NCBI RefSeq assembly: GCF_049306965.1
Contig: NC_133183.1
Span: forward strand, 27,203,501-27,267,500
DNA: 64,000 bases
From: Danio rerio
Lineage: Eukaryota > Chordata > Actinopteri > Cypriniformes > Danionidae
Reading direction: 5' to 3'
In this document: positions 59,501 to 64,000 of the stretch, in pieces
Numbering within the stretch: the stretch's first letter is position 1
How the letters are laid out: each line of letters begins with the position of its first letter
Made by a program: the position numbers and the translations under genes
Notes under the pieces: model-generated
Seen by the model: the letters and a program-made list of their open reading frames with translations, nothing else
Databases searched by the model: none
What the model was told of the DNA's origin: nothing

Positions 59501-60677
59501 TAGACAGGAAGCGAAATTGGAGCAAGAAAGGCGGAAAGGATTAGGAAAGGTCTGTGAGAACAGACCAAACTTGGGATACACAAAGCACGTTGTGCTATAT
59601 GTTGGCACACTGCCCACGAGGCTATCGGTTCAACACCATTATGATGATGAAGCCTTTATTTGTCATCCACTTTTAGCAAAATTGGAGAGCGAAGTGGAGA
59701 GAAGAATTTGAGAAAAGAAAAGGTTTTTCAAATTTATGTCAATATCTGCCAATTTCGCAGATATCTAATGCCGTCACTGATCTCTAGGTCTGTCCAAATC
59801 ACAATGCAAAGCCGCTAGTTTTACCCTGATGTTTTCTAATTGGCAGTCTATAGCCACAGTCTGGTTTGTAGCAACTCTGCTCACCACCGTTTCAATTCAG
59901 GTTTTTTGGGGTTTTGAGCCACCCTGACTTCTTTCATTAAATGTCGATACCTCAGGCCTCTGCCTGAGCCCATCAGCATAATCCCTATTATCAAATATCC
60001 GAATATCTAGATATCTTCAATATCCTCCAGGGACAGAGCGGCCAGGCATACTACACGCCACTTCTCCCACCCGTCCATCATGTATCCAGCAGCAAACGTT
60101 CTGCAGGACAGTTGAGTTCCCCTGAACCCAGACTTCTCGTAGAAAAGATTGGATCAATTGCGTTCAGGGACCAGTTGATCCAATTCAAAATTGCTTAATT
60201 GTTTGAAGAGCAGGGAAAGGAGAACCTCAGAGATAGAATAGGATGAGACAAGAGGAGACAAACAGGAGAGATATGGGAGAGGAAAAAAGTGTGACCGCCT
60301 TCACAGAGAGCCAAAGAACAAAGTTGCAAATTTCCAAAAAACCTACATAGACCTGTGAAGAAATTAAGACTGAAATTACTGACAACTCCTTCCAGGGATT
60401 TCAGCGGTTTTTTCTTTTTGCAGACATTTACTCGTACTTTGAGCTTTGAAAATTTGCAGACCTTTAGCAGTTCATTATATTACACAACCTAACCGTTTAG
60501 ACCCTGAACAAACTCTGTCTTGATCTCTTACAGTGTGTTTTCCTGCTGCGGTCAGTGTTCGCATTGAGTCTTGTGACTGTGGTGGGGCTGCTGTCTTACT
60601 CCTGGGCAACAGACAACATGGACTTACTGAATACACATGTATCTTCCGTATTCAACATGATTCAAAACAGACAATAA
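53502..60677 (+). CDS. Unrecognised acidic, repeat-bearing, tail-anchored membrane protein
   Basis: Eight exons, 945 aa: 53502-53544, 53848-55842, 56622-56688, 56819-57162, 57508-57577, 57655-57709, 57788-57907, 60534-60677. Frame is kept and junctions are GT-AG. It starts MDQNIADFLTDAF, with no signal peptide. The 1995-nt exon 2 encodes a very acidic, Ser/Asn-rich, probably disordered region. Near its start are four tandem units (R1 53874, R2 53982, R3 54126, R4 54270; spacing 108, 144, 144 nt) with cores DDDTT, NINTPQN and SSESDSEVDFESKN. Two related modules follow: DEDNLKFDEYDWDI (exon 2) and DEDNVMFDEYDYGI (exon 4). A basic stretch (GRPKVLLKGLQRADKQLKEPRKRNK) precedes one membrane segment, about 900-921 (VFLLRSVFALSLVTVVGLLSY), leaving 24 residues. 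Inferred topology: cytosolic or nuclear acidic domain anchored by its C-terminus in ER or nuclear membrane. I do not recognise an orthologue. Confidence 0.85.
53874..54400 (+). repeat. Four in-frame coding tandem repeats (36-48 aa units)
   Basis: Units start at 53874, 53982, 54126 and 54270. R2 and R3 are full 144-bp units and closest to each other; R1 is 12 codons shorter, missing the FESKN-RLH part, and R4 decays after FDLDLECKN. The period is an exact multiple of three. Confidence 0.88.
56029..56541. mobile_element. MITE with TTAAAGTYCACCC-like ends
   Basis: Left end TTAAAGTCCACCCAGAAA and right end TTTTTTGGGTGAACTGATAC then TTTAA are inverted. It lies in the intron between 55842 and 56622. 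Confidence 0.55.
58498..59205. mobile_element. Foldback element with long internal inverted arms
   Basis: Arms at about 58655-58760 and 58965-59090 are inverted copies sharing GATTATCAGCTGATAGATATGGGCCAG-type sequence (both orientations) and GAATGTTATCACT/AGTGATAACATTC. The outer end AAAGGGATAGTTCACC resembles the widespread TTAAAGGGATAGTTCACCC family. In the last intron (57908-60533) of the acidic protein gene. Confidence 0.7.
59440..59650 (+). repeat. Dispersed repeat (GCCTTTATTGTGATAGGACA ... block)
   Basis: GCCTTTATTGTGATAGGACA, GACAGGAAGCGAAATTGG and TGGCACACTGCCCACGAGGCTATCGG are in the order of a repeat I recall as common in zebrafish. Class not certain. Confidence 0.5.
60031..60198 (+). 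CDS. Candidate alternative last exon of the acidic protein gene
   Basis: After an acceptor (TTCAATATCCTCCAG) a 56-codon phase-0 frame starts GQSGQAYYTPLLPPVHHVSS, continues SSPEPRLLVEKIGSIAF and stops at 60196-60198. The upstream exon 57788-57907 ends in phase 0, so splicing here would give a form without the membrane segment. The frame has ordinary protein-like composition, but it could also be a fragment of an unrecognised transposon protein. Confidence 0.3.
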   Translation, partial: GQSGQAYYTPLLPPVHHVSSSKRSAGQLSSPEPRLLVEKIGSIAFRDQLIQFKIA

Positions 60678-61915
60678 AAGTTTTGCATGCATGCATATAC
60701 GTAACTATTGCATAGGACCATGCAAAATCTAAACAGATAAACCAAAAAAAAGTAGATAGGCCAGCAGAGATAAGACCAACTTTATTTCCTTACAGAGTGC
60801 AACCTAATATTGCAATGTTTAAACAGTGCTTTGAAATACAGCTTTGAAAAATATTTGTCTTTTAACATGGATTTCCCTGTTTTGTTATGTAAACCACATT
60901 TAGATGTAATGTTTCTGTGTTTTTGTTAAGTGACATATCTGTAGATGTACTGTACGTGGTCTTTTGCCCGTACAGGACACCTGTAAAAACAAATCTTTTT
61001 AAAGTAAAACTGACCTGACAAATTAAAACAAATAAATAAATTAGATATTTTTCCAATTCCTTTGTCCTTTATTTTATTTCTTTCTGCCGTAATCTCAATT
61101 AAGTTGTCAACAAGCTATATTCCATAAACATGCCATGCAGTTATTGTATTTTTAGGTCTGATACTTATTTAGTGCCCTCTTCACTACAGCATAAAATATG
61201 TTATCATAGTGCAAGTTACCAGTTCTAGGAAATTAAAACCGATTGCATACAATAGCATGAGTATTTCTCCAATGACCCTCCCCAAGGTATCTGCAATTTT
61301 CAATATTTCCTAAAGTACAGTGTGTCTCTCTCTGCAAGTGCTTTGACTTTAAATGTGGCTATAAAATATTTAATAATTTTTCCATCCTACAGATAAGAAA
61401 TGTAAGAGGGTAAAGTACCTGTAAGTCATGCTCAGCTTTCTATCGTCTTTTTCTTTGGCTCAAACTATTTTCTCCAAAGTAAACCTTTCAAACTAAAATT
61501 CAAAGTTAATTCAACGAACACATGCCCTGATTAACTACTCGTTTTCATAACAGTCTCATAACACATTTCAGAAAAAGACAATGTAAATAAATAAATAAAT
61601 AAATATATTGTGATTAAAAATTATAGTTCTAAGATAAAGTGCATTTAATAAGCCATTAGCTGTGGTGATTACGCAAACTAATAAAGAAAAGGTGCCTTGT
61701 TTGATTTTATCCATGCCAGTAATTAAATACACACAATCTTTTCCACTTGTGAATCCACACACCTGCAGCTTCCGTGTTTGAATTTTTTTTCTTTACATCA
61801 AAATCTTTGGGATTCATTCTTCACAGCTCCTGCTGCATGAGTCTGTAATCAGTTCCACATTTTTATGACAAGTTAAAACGTCCATCAGCTACATCCAGGA
61901 AATTTTTTCAACAAA
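60678..61915. other. 3' flank of the acidic protein gene and kcnq2 3' UTR
   Basis: AATAAA at 60673-60678 overlaps the acidic gene's stop codon; other plus-strand copies lie near 61030. The kcnq2 3' UTR runs leftward from 61915; plus TTTATT motifs give possible signals. No further gene seen. Confidence 0.4.
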
Positions 61916-62629
61916 CTACTTCATTCCAGGCCACATCCTGTCCCCGAAAGTTCCCTCCCCTGTAAACGAGAGAGGGGATGGTGCTCCCGGCGTATACAGG
62001 TCAGAGTCTGTATCTGATTCGCCCTCTGCTAGATATGGTCTGATTCGGGTACACAGCGTCCCGCCGCCTCCACCGAAAGGCCCCAGACTTACTGGAGGCA
62101 CGTAATCCTCTTCCCTGGCCTGGGAAATGCTAAAGCCACTGAAAGAGCGATCTAGCTCCTCATGGTCCACTGAGGGAATGGAGAGGGATGTGTCACTTTC
62201 GACAGCAGCCTGCTGCTGGACGGGTCTCCTGGACCTGCGTGAGCGGCTGTTGTCCATGCTCTCATGGAATGGCGGAGGCGGTAAGCGGTACAGTGATGGG
62301 TCATCGGTACCAATCGGTGACACTCCTCGACTATTGTTCCAGAGAGGCACGCTGAGGGGATGCTCATCCTGCTGGTGCCATGAGGTAGAAGGCCGACACT
62401 GACTCTCAGTCAGAGTCCCGTTGGGTCCGGGGTTGATGGGAGATGGGCTCTTGCCTTTGTTTTCATCCTCATCCGGCACTTTCTCACTCTTCTCGTCAGG
62501 GCTGTGGTAAGGAGGAGCAGGGTACGCAATTTTGAAGCCTAAAAGAGCTTCGGTTTCTGATCGTGGGATGCCCATTTGTGCCGTGTATATGCTGACCAAA
62601 AAGTTGAGTTTAAGGTCCATTGCTCCCAC
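61916..62629 (-). CDS. kcnq2: Potassium voltage-gated channel KQT-like 2, last coding exon
   Basis: A minus-strand acceptor (CTTGTGCAG) at 62630-62631 opens a 238-codon exon that stops at 61916-61918. [20 protein letters not shown] matches the end of the KCNQ2 C-terminal assembly coiled coil (human SMEKKLDFLVNIYMQRMG); then come [55 protein letters not shown] and [19 protein letters not shown], all in human order. The last contains the ankyrin-G binding motif that places Kv7.2/7.3 at the axon initial segment. Known role: subunit of the neuronal M-current. The membrane part and most exons lie beyond the window's right end. Fish have two kcnq2 copies and I cannot say which this is. An oddity is the duplicated exon end at 62735-62936. 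Confidence 0.96.
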   Translation of the reverse strand: MGAMDLKLNFLVSIYTAQMGIPRSETEALLGFKIAYPAPPYHSPDEKSEKVPDEDENKGKSPSPINPGPNGTLTESQCRPSTSWHQQDEHPLSVPLWNNSRGVSPIGTDDPSLYRLPPPPFHESMDNSRSRRSRRPVQQQAAVESDTSLSIPSVDHEELDRSFSGFSISQAREEDYVPPVSLGPFGGGGGTLCTRIRPYLAEGESDTDSDLYTPGAPSPLSFTGEGTFGDRMWPGMK

Positions 62630-62734
62630 CTGCACAAGAACAGACTGTTCAGAACTGGTATAGGAACACACCAAGGCCACATTCACACAGCAAAATGCAG
62701 TTAAACAGCAGCAAATTAATTAATTAATTAATTA

Positions 62735-62936
62735 ATCAGCTACATCCAGGAAATCTTTTCAACAAACTACTTCATTCCAGGCCACATCCTGTCCCCGAAA
62801 GTTCCCTCCCCTGTAAACGAGAGAGGGGATGGTGCTCCCGGCGTATACAGGTCAGAGTCTGTATCTGATTCGCCCTCTGCTAGATATGGTCTGATTCGGG
62901 TACACAGCGTCCCGCCGCCTACACTGAAAGGCCCCA
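62735..62936 (-). pseudogene. Partial duplicate of the kcnq2 terminal exon end, in its upstream intron
   Basis: These 202 bp match 61884-62085 with three differences by eye and no gap. They carry the last 56 or so codons, the stop and 32 bp of 3' UTR, in the same orientation. No acceptor opens directly onto it, so it should not be spliced in, but it lies between the last exon and the rest of the gene. An (ATTA)n run precedes it (62713-62735). Confidence 0.93.
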
Positions 62937-62984
62937 AGTAAATTAATTATTTTTTTTTTTATATACAGTATATTACCATAAGTT

Positions 62985-63760
62985 CTGGGAGACCTTTTCA
63001 GATAATTTAATTCTGGTGCATGTCCCTGACCCCTGGTGTATAAAATCCAGCACTAGGCATGCAGACTGCTTCTACAAATATTTGTGAAACAATGGTGTGC
63101 TCTCTGGAGCCAAGTAAATTCAAGCTTTGTACAGACAGGCGCACAGTTCCTAGAACTCACTAAATTTCTGCAGAGTCAATAGCTCTGAATCTAAATGTGG
63201 CCTTTAGATTAGAGAACAGTGTGTAGAGACTTTCATTAAGGTGATTTCCATAGCTGAGCAGCTGCATCTAAACCTACATTGCTCAGTGCAATGAATGTAA
63301 AGCAGATGCCACTGGACTCAGAGCAGCAGAAATGTGTTTTCTGGAGTGACCAATTATGACAATCACATCTAGGTATGGCAGTTGCCAAGAGAACTGTACT
63401 TGCCTGAATGTATTGCATCAAGTGTATAGATTGGTCGAGGGGAGATTATGGTGTGGGGTTGCTTTTCAGGGATTGGGATTGGGCTTGGCCTCTTAGTTCC
63501 AGTGAAAGAAACTTAAAGCTTCAGCAAACCAAGACATTTTGGACAATTTATGTTCCCAACTTTGTTTAAAACAGTTTGGGGAGGTCCACTTCCTGTTCCA
63601 ACATGACTGTACAGGAAAAATACATGGATAAGCACGTCTGAAGTGGAGGAACTTGACAGGTCTGCAAACAGTCCTGACCTCAACCCGATTAAGCACTTTT
63701 TGGATAAATTAAAGCAGAGACTGTGAGTCAGGCATTCCTGTCCTTAGTTCCTGACCTCAC
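62985..63760 (+). mobile_element. Decayed Tc1-like transposon
   Basis: Plus-strand traces of a Tc1 transposase run through this block. Near 63660-63710 a frame reads SANSPDLNPIKHFLDKLKQR, the DDE-region motif with Lys in place of the catalytic Glu. Many stops; no clear ends. It lies in the kcnq2 intron, antisense to the gene. Confidence 0.7.
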
Positions 63761-64000
63761 AAATGTGATTCTATTGTCATCATAAACACACTCTTAAACC
63801 TACAGGAAAGGCTTTACAGAACAGTCAAAGTTGTTATAGCTGCAAAGTATGGGCTAACACCATATGAAACCCTAGGTATTAAGACTGGGATATCAATAAA
63901 GCTCAGGTGGATGTAACAGCAGTAGTGTACATTCACTTACATTTCAGTTACTTATTGGAAAGACAACCACATTCAAAACCCAAAATCACAAATAAATTTC
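63761..64000. other. kcnq2 intron to window end, nothing recognised
   Basis: AT-rich; no further kcnq2 exon is visible before the window ends. Confidence 0.5.

Noticed and set aside
62127-62402. Plus-strand 91-codon frame over the kcnq2 exon
   Set aside because: Shadow of the conserved minus-strand kcnq2 reading frame, which matches human KCNQ2 end to end.

Overview
The window is vertebrate nuclear DNA, almost certainly zebrafish (Danio rerio) or a close cyprinid. It is AT-rich and intron-dense, with GT-AG splicing, long (TA)n tracts, at least seven copies of the tRNA-derived DANA SINE, many hAT-type and other short inverted-repeat elements, and Tc1 fragments. I saw no tRNA or rRNA gene, CRISPR array, bacterial operon, retrovirus or LTR element.

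Layout. 1-560: last coding exon and 3' end of a mu-class glutathione S-transferase (+). 4.5-20.1 kb: eps8l3 (-), rebuilt as 18 coding exons and 604 aa. 24.2-29.9 kb: atp5pb, subunit b of the mitochondrial ATP synthase (-), 7 coding exons, 252 aa, with a CpG-rich promoter at about 29.87-30.0 kb. 30.2-30.9 kb: a degenerate tandem repeat. 34.0-43.0 kb: traf3ip3 (+), 13 coding exons, 543 aa, with a possible in-frame N-terminal extension from 33.19 kb. 46.1-51.0 kb: a secreted DNase I family nuclease (+), 8 coding exons, 292 aa, all catalytic residues present. 53.5-60.7 kb: an unrecognised, very acidic tail-anchored protein (+), 8 exons, 945 aa, with internal repeats and a duplicated two-exon module. 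61.9-62.6 kb: the last coding exon of the KCNQ2 potassium channel (-); 202 bp of its 3' end is duplicated in the intron just upstream.

In every rebuilt gene the exon lengths sum to a multiple of three and the splice phases agree, which is the main support for the models. The genes do not form one pathway. The GSTM-EPS8L3 pair matches human 1p13.3; TRAF3IP3 (human 1q32) and KCNQ2 (human 20q13.33) show that the rest is a fish-specific neighbourhood.

The strongest candidate for something undescribed is the acidic membrane protein at 53.5-60.7 kb. Next come the KCNQ2 exon-end duplication and a possible alternative last exon for atp5pb. Family names for transposons come from recalled consensus features and were not checked against a repeat library.
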